Source: Methylotenera sp.
GTDB lineage: Bacteria > Pseudomonadota > Gammaproteobacteria > Burkholderiales > Burkholderiaceae_C
Direction of reading: 5' to 3'
DNA: 64,000 nt
NCBI GenBank assembly: GCA_021738245.1
Contig: JAIPCJ010000005.1
Coordinates: 1-64,000 of the forward strand
The notes under the pieces were generated by a model. That model did no database searches, was not told where the DNA came from, and saw only the letters and a list, made by a program, of their open reading frames with translations. Shown piece by piece: positions 10,296 to 20,403 of the stretch (position 1 is its first letter; the number at the start of each line of letters is the position of its first letter). Position numbers and translations under genes: made by a program.

Positions 10296-11903
10296 ATGAC
10301 GACCCGAGTCCGACTCACCGCGGTTTTGCTCTGGCTGCTGCTCTGGTTGCCGGGGCTCGTCGTGCCCTTCATCGGCCATGGGCTCGGGCCGCTGGAGCAG
10401 GGGGCGGTGCTCGCGCTGTCGCTGTTCGCGCTGCTGTTGCCCCTGCCGGCCTTCAGTCGATTGCGGCATTACTTTTTCGCGCTGACGCCCCTCGCGGTGC
10501 TGGTGCCGCCCTACGTTTTCCTGTGCTTCTATTACCGCAGCGTGCCGGGCGATGTGCTGGTGTCGGCCGCGCTCAACACCGAGTGGCGTGCCACGCTCGG
10601 CCTCGTGCTGGACCAGGGGGCGCGCCTGCTGTGGATCCCGGCCTACCTGGGCGTCTACCTGGGCCTGGCATGGCGGGTGCCGGCCAGCGTGCGGCTGACC
10701 GCGGGCCAGCCCAAGGGCGTGCTGGCGGGCCTGCTGGTCTATGCCGCGGTCGGCATGCTGGGCCGGCAGGATCTGGCGGTGTGGGTGCGCCTGCCGCCGC
10801 TGTTCCAGGAAAGCACGGCCAATCTGGTCTTTCCGGCCAACCTGGCGCTGTCGGTCCAGCGCACGCTGGCCCACCAGCGCACCCTGGCTGAAGCAAACAG
10901 CCTGGCCGGCCGGCCCGCGCCCGGCACGTCCGCGCAGCCGGCGCTCATCGTGCTGGTGGTCGGCGAATCGGTGCGGCCCGACCACCTCGGCCTGATGGGC
11001 TACCCGCGCAACACAACGCCGTGGCTGACGTCCCGCTCGGCGGAATGGCTGGCTTTCCAGGACGTGATGTCCACCGCCCAATGGACAGCCGTGGCCGTGC
11101 CGCAGTTGCTGACGCTGACGGGGCAGCATGGGGTGCGCGGCACGCTCGTGCAGACCTTCACTGAGGCGGGCTTCCAGACGGCGTGGCTGTCCAACCAGGA
11201 GCCCACGCCGATGAGCCGGGCGGCCGATGTCGTCGAGCATTCCCGCCACGACGTGGACTTCCACTTCCGCAAGGACACCGACCTGCTACCGCTGTTCGAG
11301 TCCTTCGTCCGGCAAGGGCGGCCGCGTCAGTTCGTGCTGCTGCACATGATGGGCAGCCACTTCCCGTACGAGGAGCGCTATGAGCGCCACCAGCGCCGCT
11401 TCACGCCGACGCTGAGTGACGCCGGCGTCAGCGGCCACCCGGGCCCGGCGTTCCGCCACGCGACCATCAACTCCTACGACAACACCCTCGTTGCGCTGGA
11501 CCAGTTCCTCGAACGCGTCGTCGCAGTGCTGGCGCGCGAGTCCCGGCCGGTGCTCCTGCTGTACGTCTCCGATCACGGCGAAAACCTGTTCGACGATGAA
11601 CGGCAGCGTTTCATGCATGCCCACCCGGATGCGAGCCGGTGGGATCTGCGCGTGCCGTTGCTGGTCTGGCGCAATCCGGCCTATGAGCGCTGGCGGCCCG
11701 AGGTCTGGCCCGCACTGCAGGCCAGGCTTAGCCTGCCGGTCGGCCACCGGGACGTCGCCCCGACCCTGCTCGACCTCGCAGGCGTGGAATGGTCCGGGCG
11801 CGACGCGTCACACAGCCTCGCGTCACCCACTTATGCCACCCGCCCGAGGCCGATGTTCGACCTGCTCGGCAGGATCGTCGGCGACGCCGACGCGGTGCGC
11901 TGA
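10296..11903 (+). CDS. Sulfatase-family phosphoethanolamine transferase (EptA/MCR-like)
   Basis: N-terminal TM helices; VLVVGESVRPDHLGLMGYPRNTTP; LLYVSDHGENLF. Start trimmed from the ORF track (MTTRVRLTAVLLWLL). Confidence 0.85.
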   Translation: MTTRVRLTAVLLWLLLWLPGLVVPFIGHGLGPLEQGAVLALSLFALLLPLPAFSRLRHYFFALTPLAVLVPPYVFLCFYYRSVPGDVLVSAALNTEWRATLGLVLDQGARLLWIPAYLGVYLGLAWRVPASVRLTAGQPKGVLAGLLVYAAVGMLGRQDLAVWVRLPPLFQESTANLVFPANLALSVQRTLAHQRTLAEANSLAGRPAPGTSAQPALIVLVVGESVRPDHLGLMGYPRNTTPWLTSRSAEWLAFQDVMSTAQWTAVAVPQLLTLTGQHGVRGTLVQTFTEAGFQTAWLSNQEPTPMSRAADVVEHSRHDVDFHFRKDTDLLPLFESFVRQGRPRQFVLLHMMGSHFPYEERYERHQRRFTPTLSDAGVSGHPGPAFRHATINSYDNTLVALDQFLERVVAVLARESRPVLLLYVSDHGENLFDDERQRFMHAHPDASRWDLRVPLLVWRNPAYERWRPEVWPALQARLSLPVGHRDVAPTLLDLAGVEWSGRDASHSLASPTYATRPRPMFDLLGRIVGDADAVR

Positions 11904-11918
11904 CGGCGCCGTCGGGCG

Positions 11919-12521
11919 TCAGGCCCGCAGGAAGGCCGTGAGGCCGGGCAGGTGGTCGTCGAAGTCGGTCAGACCATGGTCGCTGCCCGCCAACACATCG
12001 CCGTCGCAGCCGGCGTAACGGGCCAGCATTTCGCGCCAGTCCAGCAGCTCGTCGCCCTTGGCGATGAGCGCGTAGTAGCGGCTGGGCTGGGTCAGTCGTG
12101 CGGGCGGTGCGAGGGCCGCCAGCTCGGCCACGTGCTCGGCGGTGAAGTCGAACTGCAGCGCGGGGTCGTGCCAGGCGGTCAGGGTGCCGATGTGCCGGGC
12201 GAGGTCCCGCGCGGGGTCCACCGCCGGGTTGAGCACGCCCACCCGCCAGGCCCGGTGGGCCGGGCGTTCGGCCAGCCAGGTGGCGTAGAAGCCGCCCAGC
12301 GAACTGCCCACGACCGCCACACCGGTGGCCGGCCAGCCGGCGACGAGGTCGCTGACCTGCGCCATGGCGGCCTTTGGCGAGGGGGGCAACTGAGGGCAGA
12401 CGAAGGTCAGGCCGGGTTGCTCTGCCGCCCAGGCGGCCATGCGACGGGCCTTGGCCAAGGCGGGCGAGGAACGGAAGCCATGCAAATAGAGCAGATGCGT
12501 GAGATTCATGACGGAAGTCAT
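11919..12521 (-). CDS. YqiA/YcfP-family alpha/beta-hydrolase (esterase)
   Basis: LLYLHGFRSSPALAKA; VVGSSLGGFYATWLAE; GSDHGLTDFDDHL. Confidence 0.85.
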   Translation of the reverse strand: MTSVMNLTHLLYLHGFRSSPALAKARRMAAWAAEQPGLTFVCPQLPPSPKAAMAQVSDLVAGWPATGVAVVGSSLGGFYATWLAERPAHRAWRVGVLNPAVDPARDLARHIGTLTAWHDPALQFDFTAEHVAELAALAPPARLTQPSRYYALIAKGDELLDWREMLARYAGCDGDVLAGSDHGLTDFDDHLPGLTAFLRA

Positions 12522-12621
12522 TGGCGACGTTTGGCGCGACGATGCGACGCGGGCGGACTCGGATTGACGTGAGTTTCGCCCGCCTCCACAGTCGCCCCCT
12601 TTCGTCTTATCCGGTCACACC

Positions 12622-15300
12622 ATGATCCCGATGCCTCGTTCCGCCCTCGCTGCTGCTGCGCTGATCGCGCTGACCAGCCTGGCGCATGCCCAGACGCCTG
12701 CCGCTCCCGCCGCGGGTGCTTCCGCTCCTGCCGCCGCCGCGCCGCGGCCCCCGGTCGACCCGACGGCACCCAAGCCCTTCGCCGACGTCATCAAGGGCGC
12801 CAAGGAGCAGCCGGGTCTGTTCCCGATCTGGCGCAAGGACGAAAAGGTCTGGATCGAGATCCCCAAGGAAGCCTTCAACAAGCCCTTCCTGTTCAGCGTC
12901 AACGTCGCCAACTCGGTGGGCGAGCGCGGCCTGTACGCCAGCCAGATGCTGGGCGATGAACTCGCCGAGTGGCGCCGCATCGGCAACCAGGTCCAGCTGA
13001 TCGCGCTGAACACCAAGTTCCGCACCAGCAACCCCGACAGCAAGCTGGCGCTCGACCAGGCCTTCTCGCCCAGCCTGATCGCCGGCACGCCGGTGGCCAG
13101 CGCCGAGCACCCGGATCGCAAGTCGGTGCTGGTGGATGCCAGCGGCCTGCTGCTCGGCGACATCCCGGGTTATTCCACGCGCCTGGAGATGGCCTACCGC
13201 CTGCCGTTCGCGCCGGACCGTGCCAACTCCTTCATCGAAGCCACGCGCGCCGACCCGCAAATCTCCACGCTGACCTCGCGCATCCACTTCGCCACGGCCC
13301 GCATTCCCGCCCCGCCGCTGACGCCGATGCCCGTGCCGATGCCTTCGCCGCCGCAGGCCACGCCGGACCCGCGGTCCATGTTCTTCAGCTTCGTCTACAG
13401 CTTCCGCGCGCTGCCCGAAACGCCCGCCGCCATCCGTTACGCCGACCCGCGCCTGGGTCATTTCACGGAAAGCTACAGCAACCTGGGCGACGACCTCAAG
13501 GCCAACCCGCGCGTGCACATGGTGGCCCGCTGGCGTCTCGAGAAGAAGGACCCGAGCGCGGCCCTGTCCGAGCCGGTGAAGCCCATCGTCTACTGGATGG
13601 ACAAGAACATCCCGGCCAAGTACCGCGAAGCCGTGAAGGCCGGCATCCTGGAATGGAACAAGGCCTTCGAGAAGATCGGCTTCAAGGACGCCGTGCAAGC
13701 CAAGCAGCAGCCCGATGATGCCGACTGGGACAACATGGATTCGACCCACGCGTCCATCCGCTGGTTCACCGGCGCTGACGTGGGCTTTGCCATCGGCCCG
13801 AGCAACCGTGACCCGCGCACCGGCGAAATCCTGGACGCCGACATCGGCATGAGCGACGTCTTCGGCCGCGGCTCCCGCCGTCTGGCCACTGACGACGTGC
13901 TGGGTCAGTCCGCCCACGACCATGACCACGCCGCCAGCGCCTGGATGGGCGAGCGCAGCCTGCGCCTGGCGCAGGAGCAGTGCAGCTACATGGCCGACCA
14001 GGCCAACGAACTGGGCTTCGCGCTCGACCTGCTCGCGCTGCGCGACGGCATGGACATGAACGGCCCCGAGGCCGAGGCCCTGGCCCAGGCCGTGGTGAAG
14101 GACGTGATCATGCATGAGGTGGGCCACACCCTCGGCCTCAAGCACAACTTCCGTTCGTCCACCACGGTCACGCAGGCCCAACTGCGCGACAAGGCCTACA
14201 CCGAGGCCCACGGCATTTCCAACTCGGTGATGGACTACAACGCCTACAACCTGCCACTCAAGGGCGAGCCCAAGGCCAGCCTGACCAACACCACGCTGGG
14301 GGCCTACGACTACTGGGCCATCGAATACGCCTACAAGCAAGTGCCGGCCGAGCAGGAGGCTGCGGAGCTGGCGAAGGTCGCCGCCCGCTCGACCGAGCCG
14401 CAGCTGGCCTATGGCGATGACTTCGACCAGGGCGTGGGCGGCCCGTACGACGGCTTTGACCCGCGCAGCAACCAGCGCGACCTGGGCGACGACCCGCTGG
14501 CCTACGCCAAGAAGCGCCTGAAGCTCAGCCAGGAGCTGTGGGAGCGCGTGCAGGCGCGCCCGGCCAACCTGGGCGACGACCCGCTACGCAACCGCCGCTC
14601 CGTGGCCGACGCCTTCCGGCAACTCGGCATGACGGCCAACAACGTCAGCAAGTACGTAGGCGGCATCTACGCCGAGCGCGTGGTGCCCGGCGTGACCACG
14701 GGCCCGGCCTTCAAGCCGGTGGACAACGCCCAGCAGCGCGACGCCCTGCGATTCATCGCCAGCGGCCTGCTGTCCAGCGACTCGTTCAAGTTCAAGCCCG
14801 AGTTCCTGGCCACCCAGACGGTCGACTACAACGAATGGGACCGCGGCCTGCCGCTGTCGATCCCGGACGCCGTCGCCGCGCTGCAAGGCCGGGTGCTGGA
14901 TCGCCTGATGTCGCCCAACACCGCACGTCGCCTCATCGAGCAGGCTTCCTTCCTGCCTGAAAGCCAGCGCAAGGGCGCGGTGTCGCTGAACGAGGTCTAC
15001 GGCACGCTGCAGGGCGCGATCTTCAGCGAGCTCAAGACCGGCGCCGAGATCGACCGCATGCGCCGCAGCCTGCAGCGCGAATACCTCAAGCGTCTGCAAG
15101 CCCAGCTGAACCGCTCCACCAACGGCGCCACGGCCTATGCCGACGCCTTCTCGATGGCGCGCTTCCATGCCACGCAATTGGCCAACGAGCTGCGCGTGGC
15201 CTCGGCCAAGCCGGGGCTGTCGGTCGAGACGCGGGCGCATCTGGCCGAGTCGCTGGACCTGCTGAACAGCATGCTCAAGGCCACGCTGACCCGCAGCTGA
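12622..15300 (+). CDS. Secreted zinc-dependent metalloprotease (DUF5117/DUF5118-type)
   Basis: Signal peptide; HEVGHTLGLKHNFRSS zinc site; 892 aa. Confidence 0.9.
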   Translation: MIPMPRSALAAAALIALTSLAHAQTPAAPAAGASAPAAAAPRPPVDPTAPKPFADVIKGAKEQPGLFPIWRKDEKVWIEIPKEAFNKPFLFSVNVANSVGERGLYASQMLGDELAEWRRIGNQVQLIALNTKFRTSNPDSKLALDQAFSPSLIAGTPVASAEHPDRKSVLVDASGLLLGDIPGYSTRLEMAYRLPFAPDRANSFIEATRADPQISTLTSRIHFATARIPAPPLTPMPVPMPSPPQATPDPRSMFFSFVYSFRALPETPAAIRYADPRLGHFTESYSNLGDDLKANPRVHMVARWRLEKKDPSAALSEPVKPIVYWMDKNIPAKYREAVKAGILEWNKAFEKIGFKDAVQAKQQPDDADWDNMDSTHASIRWFTGADVGFAIGPSNRDPRTGEILDADIGMSDVFGRGSRRLATDDVLGQSAHDHDHAASAWMGERSLRLAQEQCSYMADQANELGFALDLLALRDGMDMNGPEAEALAQAVVKDVIMHEVGHTLGLKHNFRSSTTVTQAQLRDKAYTEAHGISNSVMDYNAYNLPLKGEPKASLTNTTLGAYDYWAIEYAYKQVPAEQEAAELAKVAARSTEPQLAYGDDFDQGVGGPYDGFDPRSNQRDLGDDPLAYAKKRLKLSQELWERVQARPANLGDDPLRNRRSVADAFRQLGMTANNVSKYVGGIYAERVVPGVTTGPAFKPVDNAQQRDALRFIASGLLSSDSFKFKPEFLATQTVDYNEWDRGLPLSIPDAVAALQGRVLDRLMSPNTARRLIEQASFLPESQRKGAVSLNEVYGTLQGAIFSELKTGAEIDRMRRSLQREYLKRLQAQLNRSTNGATAYADAFSMARFHATQLANELRVASAKPGLSVETRAHLAESLDLLNSMLKATLTRS

Positions 15301-15322
15301 TCGGCGTTCTTCGTTGCAACGC

Positions 15323-15350
15323 AAGGCCAGCCCCCGGGCTGGCCTTTTTC
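15323..15350 (+). terminator. Rho-independent terminator
   Basis: AAGGCCAGCCC ... GGGCTGGCCTTTTTC hairpin with U-tract after the metalloprotease stop. Confidence 0.88.
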
Positions 15351-15387
15351 ATGGTCGCTACGATCAATCAACCACCAGGAGAACTGC

Positions 15388-15798
15388 ATGGCGGACACCG
15401 CCTCTTTCAACGCTGCCGGCGCACGCAACCTGCCGGGCCATCTCGGCATCGTCATCACCCGGGTCGAGAACGGCGAGGTACATGCCGAACTCCCGGTGCG
15501 CCCTGAACTGATGGCGCCCAACGGCTTTCTGCATGCCGGCAGCGTGGTCACGCTGGCCGACACCTGTGCGGGTTACGGCTGCATGGCCAGCCTGCCGGAA
15601 GGCGCGCTCGGCTTCACGACCGTGGAGTTGAAGTCCAACCACCTGGGCACGGCCCGCGAGGGCACGGTGGCCTGTGTGGCCAAGGCTGTGCACCTGGGGC
15701 GGACGACGCAGGTGTGGGATGCGGTGGTGACGAACAAGGAAACGGGCAAGACGATGGCCTTGTTCCGGTGTACGCAGATGGTGCTGTACGGGAAGTGA
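15388..15798 (+). CDS. PaaI-family hotdog-fold thioesterase
   Basis: GFLHAGSVVTLADTCAGYG; ELKSNHLGTAREG. Confidence 0.87.
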   Translation: MADTASFNAAGARNLPGHLGIVITRVENGEVHAELPVRPELMAPNGFLHAGSVVTLADTCAGYGCMASLPEGALGFTTVELKSNHLGTAREGTVACVAKAVHLGRTTQVWDAVVTNKETGKTMALFRCTQMVLYGK

Positions 15799-15833
15799 AG
15801 GGTGGTTTGTCCGCCGCCGTTGTTGCGGCGTTG

Positions 15834-15890
15834 CCTTTGCCGGGAGCCGTTGCGACTCGGCGCACCGAGTCGAAAGGCTCTCAGCAAAGG
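15834..15890. repeat. Nested inverted-repeat (hairpin) element in a convergent intergenic region
   Basis: CCTTTGC-CGG-GAGCC-GTTG-CGACTCGG-CGCA-CCGAGTCG-AAA-GGCTC-TCA-GCAAAGG: three nested perfect arm pairs (7+5+8 bp). Confidence 0.85.
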
Positions 15891-15940
15891 CATCGGCTCA
15901 ACTGCTGGCGTCGCTGATGCTTCAACGCGCTTGCCAGTCG

Positions 15941-17308
15941 TCAGGCGCGGGCGGCCAACCCCGCCAGCAGCTTCTCGTGAATGCCGCCGAAGCCCCCGTT
16001 GCTCATGCACAGCAGATGGTCGCCCGGCTTCGCGACCTTCACGACGGCTGCCACCAAGGCATCCACATCGGCTCCGACGACGGCTTGAGCGCCCATGGGT
16101 GCCAGGGCCTCCTTGGCGTCCCAGGCCAGGCCCTGCTGGTTGCAGAAGGCGAGGTCGGCTTCCTCGAGCGCCCAGGGCAACTGGGCCTTCATGGTGCCGA
16201 GCTTCATCGTGTTGGAGCGCGGCTCGAAGATGGCGAGGATGCGCTCGGCCGGGGCGATGCGGCGGCGCAGGCCATTGATGGTGGTGCGCATGGCCGTGGG
16301 ATGGTGGGCGAAGTCGTCGTAGACCTTGATGCCGCGCACCTCGCCGCGCAGTTCCATGCGGCGGCGCACGTTCTGGAAGGTGGCCAGCGCCTCGGCTGAC
16401 TGTTCCGGCGTCACGCCCACATGCTCCGCCGCCGCGATGGCGGCCAGCGCGTTGAGCTGGTTGTGCTCGCCGATGAGGCCCCATTCCACGCGGGCCACCT
16501 TCAGGCTGCCGCGCAGCACGTCGAAGGCCTGGGGCTCGCCGCGGGCGCGCAGCATGCCGGCTTCTTCCTTCTTGGCGCCGAAGCGCTGCACCTCGCTCCA
16601 GCAGCCGCGGGCGATCACGCGCTGCAAGGCTTCCTCGCGCGCATTCACCACCAGCCGACCGCTGGCGGGCACGGTGCGGACGAGGTGGTGGAACTGGGTC
16701 TCGATGGCGGCGAGGTCGGGGAAGATGTCGGCGTGGTCGTGTTCGAGGTTGTTCAGCACCGCGGTGCGTGGCCGGTAGTGGACGAACTTGCTGCGCTTGT
16801 CGAAGAAGGCGGTGTCGTATTCGTCTGCCTCGATGACGAAGGGGCGGCCCTCGCCCAGCCGCGCCGACACGCCGAAGTTCTGCGGTACGCCGCCCACCAG
16901 GAAGCCGGGCTTGAGGCCGGCGTGTTCCAGGATCCAGGTCAGCATGGAGGTCGTGGTCGTCTTGCCGTGCGTGCCTGCCACGGCCAGCACGTGCCGCCCC
17001 TGCAGCACATGCTCGGCCAGCCATTGCGGGCCTGACACGTAAGGCAGGCCCGCATCCAGGATGGCTTCCATCAGCGGGAAGCGCTCGCCGCGGGTGACGA
17101 CGTTGCCGATGACGAACACGTCTGGCTTGAGTTCGAGTTGCTCCGCGTCGAAGCCGGTGATGAGCTCGATGCCCAGGGCTTCGAGCTGGGTGCTCATGGG
17201 CGGGTAGACGTTGGCGTCGCAGCCGGTGACCTTGTGGCCCGCTTCGCGTGCGAGCGCGGCCAGGCCGCCCATGAAGGTGCCACAGATGCCGAGGATGTGC
17301 AGATGCAT
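15941..17308 (-). CDS. mpl: UDP-N-acetylmuramate:L-alanyl-gamma-D-glutamyl-meso-diaminopimelate ligase
   Basis: MHLHILGICGTFMGGLAALA; AVAGTHGKTTTTSML; EPRSNTMKLG. Confidence 0.93.
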   Translation of the reverse strand: MHLHILGICGTFMGGLAALAREAGHKVTGCDANVYPPMSTQLEALGIELITGFDAEQLELKPDVFVIGNVVTRGERFPLMEAILDAGLPYVSGPQWLAEHVLQGRHVLAVAGTHGKTTTTSMLTWILEHAGLKPGFLVGGVPQNFGVSARLGEGRPFVIEADEYDTAFFDKRSKFVHYRPRTAVLNNLEHDHADIFPDLAAIETQFHHLVRTVPASGRLVVNAREEALQRVIARGCWSEVQRFGAKKEEAGMLRARGEPQAFDVLRGSLKVARVEWGLIGEHNQLNALAAIAAAEHVGVTPEQSAEALATFQNVRRRMELRGEVRGIKVYDDFAHHPTAMRTTINGLRRRIAPAERILAIFEPRSNTMKLGTMKAQLPWALEEADLAFCNQQGLAWDAKEALAPMGAQAVVGADVDALVAAVVKVAKPGDHLLCMSNGGFGGIHEKLLAGLAARA

Positions 17309-17339
17309 GTCGGGATCGCTCCCGGGGGAGCGCCTGGAT

Positions 17340-18626
17340 TCAGCGCAAGGCGGTGCGCGCGGCCGCGAGGGTGGCGTCGATGTCGGCCTGGCTGTGGGCT
17401 GCCGACACGAACCCAGCCTCGTAAAGGGCCGGTGCAAGATAGATGCCAGCGTCCAGCATGGCGTGGAAGAAGCGGTTGAAGCGCTCCTTGTCGGTCGTCA
17501 TGACCTTGGCGTAGTTCTGCGGCAGCTCCGGCAACAGGAAGAAGCCGAACATGCCCCCCTCGCTGTCGGCGCTGAAGGGCACGCCGTTCTCGGCAGCCAC
17601 CCCTTTCAGGCCGTCGACGAGCTGGCGCGTGCGCGCGGACAGCGCCTCGAAGAAGCCAGGCTTCTGGATCTCGCGGAGCGTGGCCAGGCCGCAGGCGGTC
17701 GCCACCGGGTTGCCCGACAGCGTGCCGGCCTGGTAGACGCCGCCCAGCGGGGCCAGGTGCTGCATCACGTCGCGCCGCGCACCGAAGGCCGCCAGCGGCA
17801 TGCCGCCGCCGATGACCTTGCCGAAGACCGAGATGTCGGGCGCGAAGCCGGGAATGAGGGTGGCGTAGTGAGACTGCGCCGAGCCGAGGGCCACGCGAAA
17901 GCCCGTCATCACCTCATCCAGCACCAGCAGCGCGCCGTGCTTGGAGCACAGGCGGCGCAGCGCGGTCATGAAGGGCACCGAGGCGCGCACGAAATTCATG
18001 TTGCCGGCGATGGGCTCCACGATGACGCAGGCCAGCTCGTGCCCGACTTCGGCAAACGCTGCCTCCAGCTGCTCGACGTTGTTGTATTCGAGGACCAAGG
18101 TGTCGGCGGCGGCGCCGGGCGTGACACCCGCGCTGGTGGGATGGCCGAAGGTGGCCAGGCCTGAGCCGGCCTTCACCAGCAGGGCGTCGGTGTGGCCGTG
18201 GTAGCAGCCCTCGAACTTGATGAACTTCGGGCGACCGGTGGCACCGCGCGCCAGGCGGATGGCGCTCATCGTCGCCTCGGTGCCGGAGCTCACCAGGCGC
18301 ACCTGGTCGATGCTGGGCACAAGCTTGAGGATCTCTTCGGCGAGCTCGATCTCACGCTCGGTGGGCGCACCGAACGAGAAGCCTTCGGTGGCGGCCTTGG
18401 TGACGGCTTCCAGCACGGCCGGGTGGCCGTGGCCGAGGATCATCGGCCCCCAGGAGCCGATGTAGTCGATGTAGCGGCGACCTTCGGCATCCCAGATGTA
18501 GGCGCCCTCGCCGCGAGCGATGAAGCGCGGCGTGCCGCCGACGGCGCGAAAGGCGCGCACGGGGGAGTTCACGCCGCCGGGGATGACGCGGGCGGCGCGT
18601 TCGAAGAGCTCGGTGTTGCTGGCCAT
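17340..18626 (-). CDS. hemL: Glutamate-1-semialdehyde 2,1-aminomutase
   Basis: [46 protein letters not shown]. Confidence 0.96.
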   Translation of the reverse strand: MASNTELFERAARVIPGGVNSPVRAFRAVGGTPRFIARGEGAYIWDAEGRRYIDYIGSWGPMILGHGHPAVLEAVTKAATEGFSFGAPTEREIELAEEILKLVPSIDQVRLVSSGTEATMSAIRLARGATGRPKFIKFEGCYHGHTDALLVKAGSGLATFGHPTSAGVTPGAAADTLVLEYNNVEQLEAAFAEVGHELACVIVEPIAGNMNFVRASVPFMTALRRLCSKHGALLVLDEVMTGFRVALGSAQSHYATLIPGFAPDISVFGKVIGGGMPLAAFGARRDVMQHLAPLGGVYQAGTLSGNPVATACGLATLREIQKPGFFEALSARTRQLVDGLKGVAAENGVPFSADSEGGMFGFFLLPELPQNYAKVMTTDKERFNRFFHAMLDAGIYLAPALYEAGFVSAAHSQADIDATLAAARTALR

Positions 18627-18644
18627 GGGTTCAGGTTCAGGTGA

Positions 18645-19592
18645 TCAGTGCATCCGGCGCGGCGTCTTGGGCGGCTGCTCGGGTTCGGGATCGGGTTCGA
18701 ATTCAGGCGGCTCACCGGCGGCCTCGTCGGGCGCGGGCAGGGCCCAGAAGAAGCGGTCGGGAATCACGTTGCCCATGCCGGGGCGAAAGCCCGCGTCCAG
18801 GGACTGGTCGAGGAAGGACAGGGCCTCGCTGACGGCCGAGTGCAGCTCCGCGCCCACCGACAGCAGTGCCGCGAGGGCGGCCGACAGGGTGTCGCCCGCG
18901 CCTAGGAACGCGGTCTCGAAGCGCTCGAACTTCTCGCCGGTGATCGGGCCCTGCGAGTTGGCCAGCACGTTGTCCACGTACTGGTTGGGCAGCTGGATGC
19001 CCGTCACGAGCACGTGCTGGGCGCCCGATTGCGCGGCGGCCACCGCCAGCTCGCGGGCCGAGGGGCTGCGCTCGTTGTCCCAGTCAGGCAGCAGGAAGTC
19101 GGTCATCGTCTTGTGATTGCCGACGAGCACCGCAGTCTGCGGCAGCACCAATTCGCGCAGCGCATCCAGATACTGTTGTTGATCGTCCTCATCGATCCAG
19201 GCGACCGAGGGCAAATAGGTAACCAAAGGTATGTCGGGATAGTCGCTCAAGACCTCCGCGACGGCGCTGACGGCCTCGGCGTTGCCGAGGAAGCCGACCT
19301 TCCACGCGGTGATCGGCACGTCTTCAAGGATGTGGCGCGCCTGCTCGGCAATGGTGTCGGCGTCGAGGTTGTGATGCTCGAAGGTCTCGGCGGTGTCGCG
19401 CAGCACGACGGCGGTCACCACCGGCAGGCAGTGCGCACCCATGGCGGCGATGGTGGCCACGTCGCCGGCCAGGCCACCGGCACCGCTGGCGTCGCTCGCA
19501 TTGAAGGTCAGCACGCACGCCGGCGGCGGGCTTTCTTCCTCGGCTGGGGTGTCGTCGACCTCGGGGTCGGGGCGCAGGGGTGTTGGGCTCAT
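18645..19592 (-). CDS. Divergent ThiD-like (hydroxymethylpyrimidine/phosphomethylpyrimidine) kinase-fold protein
   Basis: FNASDASGAGGLAGDVATIAAMGAHCLPVVTAV; FLGAGDTLSAALAALL; canonical DPVM-type motif not found. Start at MSPTPLRPD. Confidence 0.75.
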   Translation of the reverse strand: MSPTPLRPDPEVDDTPAEEESPPPACVLTFNASDASGAGGLAGDVATIAAMGAHCLPVVTAVVLRDTAETFEHHNLDADTIAEQARHILEDVPITAWKVGFLGNAEAVSAVAEVLSDYPDIPLVTYLPSVAWIDEDDQQQYLDALRELVLPQTAVLVGNHKTMTDFLLPDWDNERSPSARELAVAAAQSGAQHVLVTGIQLPNQYVDNVLANSQGPITGEKFERFETAFLGAGDTLSAALAALLSVGAELHSAVSEALSFLDQSLDAGFRPGMGNVIPDRFFWALPAPDEAAGEPPEFEPDPEPEQPPKTPRRMH

Positions 19593-19733
19593 GGGAGTCT
19601 TGGCGGAACGCGGTCGAAAGAGCTGCCGCAAAGCGTGGAGTCTGCCGCTAAAAGTGCGCTTCTAACGCGGAGCACACCGGCATTTGCCCTCAGCATTGCG
19701 CTCTCGGGCCCTGGCTAGAATGAATCGATTGTA

Positions 19734-19928
19734 GTGAGCAAAACTCTGAGCACCGTGAGCGAACCCAGTACCTGGATGTGCCTGATCTGTGGATGGATCT
19801 ATGACGAAGCAACCGGCGATCCCGACCACGGTATCCCCCCGGGGACGGCATGGGCCGATGTCGACATGAACTGGACATGCCCCGACTGCGGCGCGCGCAA
19901 GGAAGACTTCGAGATGGTGCGCATCTGA
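19734..19928 (+). CDS. Rubredoxin
   Basis: WMCLICGWIYDEATGDPDHGIPPGTAWADV...WTCPDCGARKEDF; GTG start. Confidence 0.95.
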   Translation: MSKTLSTVSEPSTWMCLICGWIYDEATGDPDHGIPPGTAWADVDMNWTCPDCGARKEDFEMVRI

Positions 19929-19989
19929 CGCCGATTCATCGATTGCCGACAGGGCCCGGCCCCGAGCTGAAGTTCCTAGGAGACGACGT

Positions 19990-20379
19990 TTGAACGAGCA
20001 AGTTTCCGGTGCAGGTCCAACCCGCATCCTGGTCATCGACGACAGCAACACCATCCGTCGCAGCGCGGAGATCTTCCTCAAGCAGGGAGGTCACGAGGTC
20101 GCGCTCGCGGAAGATGGTTTCGATGCGCTGGCCAAGCTGGGCGACTTTCATCCTGATCTCGTCTTCTGCGACATCCTCATGCCGCGGCTGGATGGATATC
20201 AGACCTGCGCCATCATCAAGCGCAACCCGCAGTTTTCGGGAGTGCCAGTGATCATGCTGTCGTCCAAGGACGGCCTTTTCGACAAGGCCCGCGGACGCAT
20301 GGTGGGCTCACAGGACTACCTGACCAAGCCGTTCACCAAAGACCAGCTGCTGCAGGCGGTCATCCAACACCGGCCCTGA
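19990..20379 (+). CDS. pilG: Twitching-motility response regulator PilG-like
   Basis: CheY-like receiver (VIDDSNTIRRSAEIFL; VFCDILMPRLDGY; YLTKPF) at the head of pilGHIJ-chpA; TTG start. Confidence 0.87.
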   Translation: MNEQVSGAGPTRILVIDDSNTIRRSAEIFLKQGGHEVALAEDGFDALAKLGDFHPDLVFCDILMPRLDGYQTCAIIKRNPQFSGVPVIMLSSKDGLFDKARGRMVGSQDYLTKPFTKDQLLQAVIQHRP

Positions 20380-20403
20380 GCCTCCTCCCAAGAGAGTATT
20401 GCC

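Noticed and set aside
10236-11264. N-terminal extension of the minus-strand RNB ORF
   Set aside because: This part is antisense to the phosphoethanolamine transferase; the natural start is MFALFDDAGKF at 10235.
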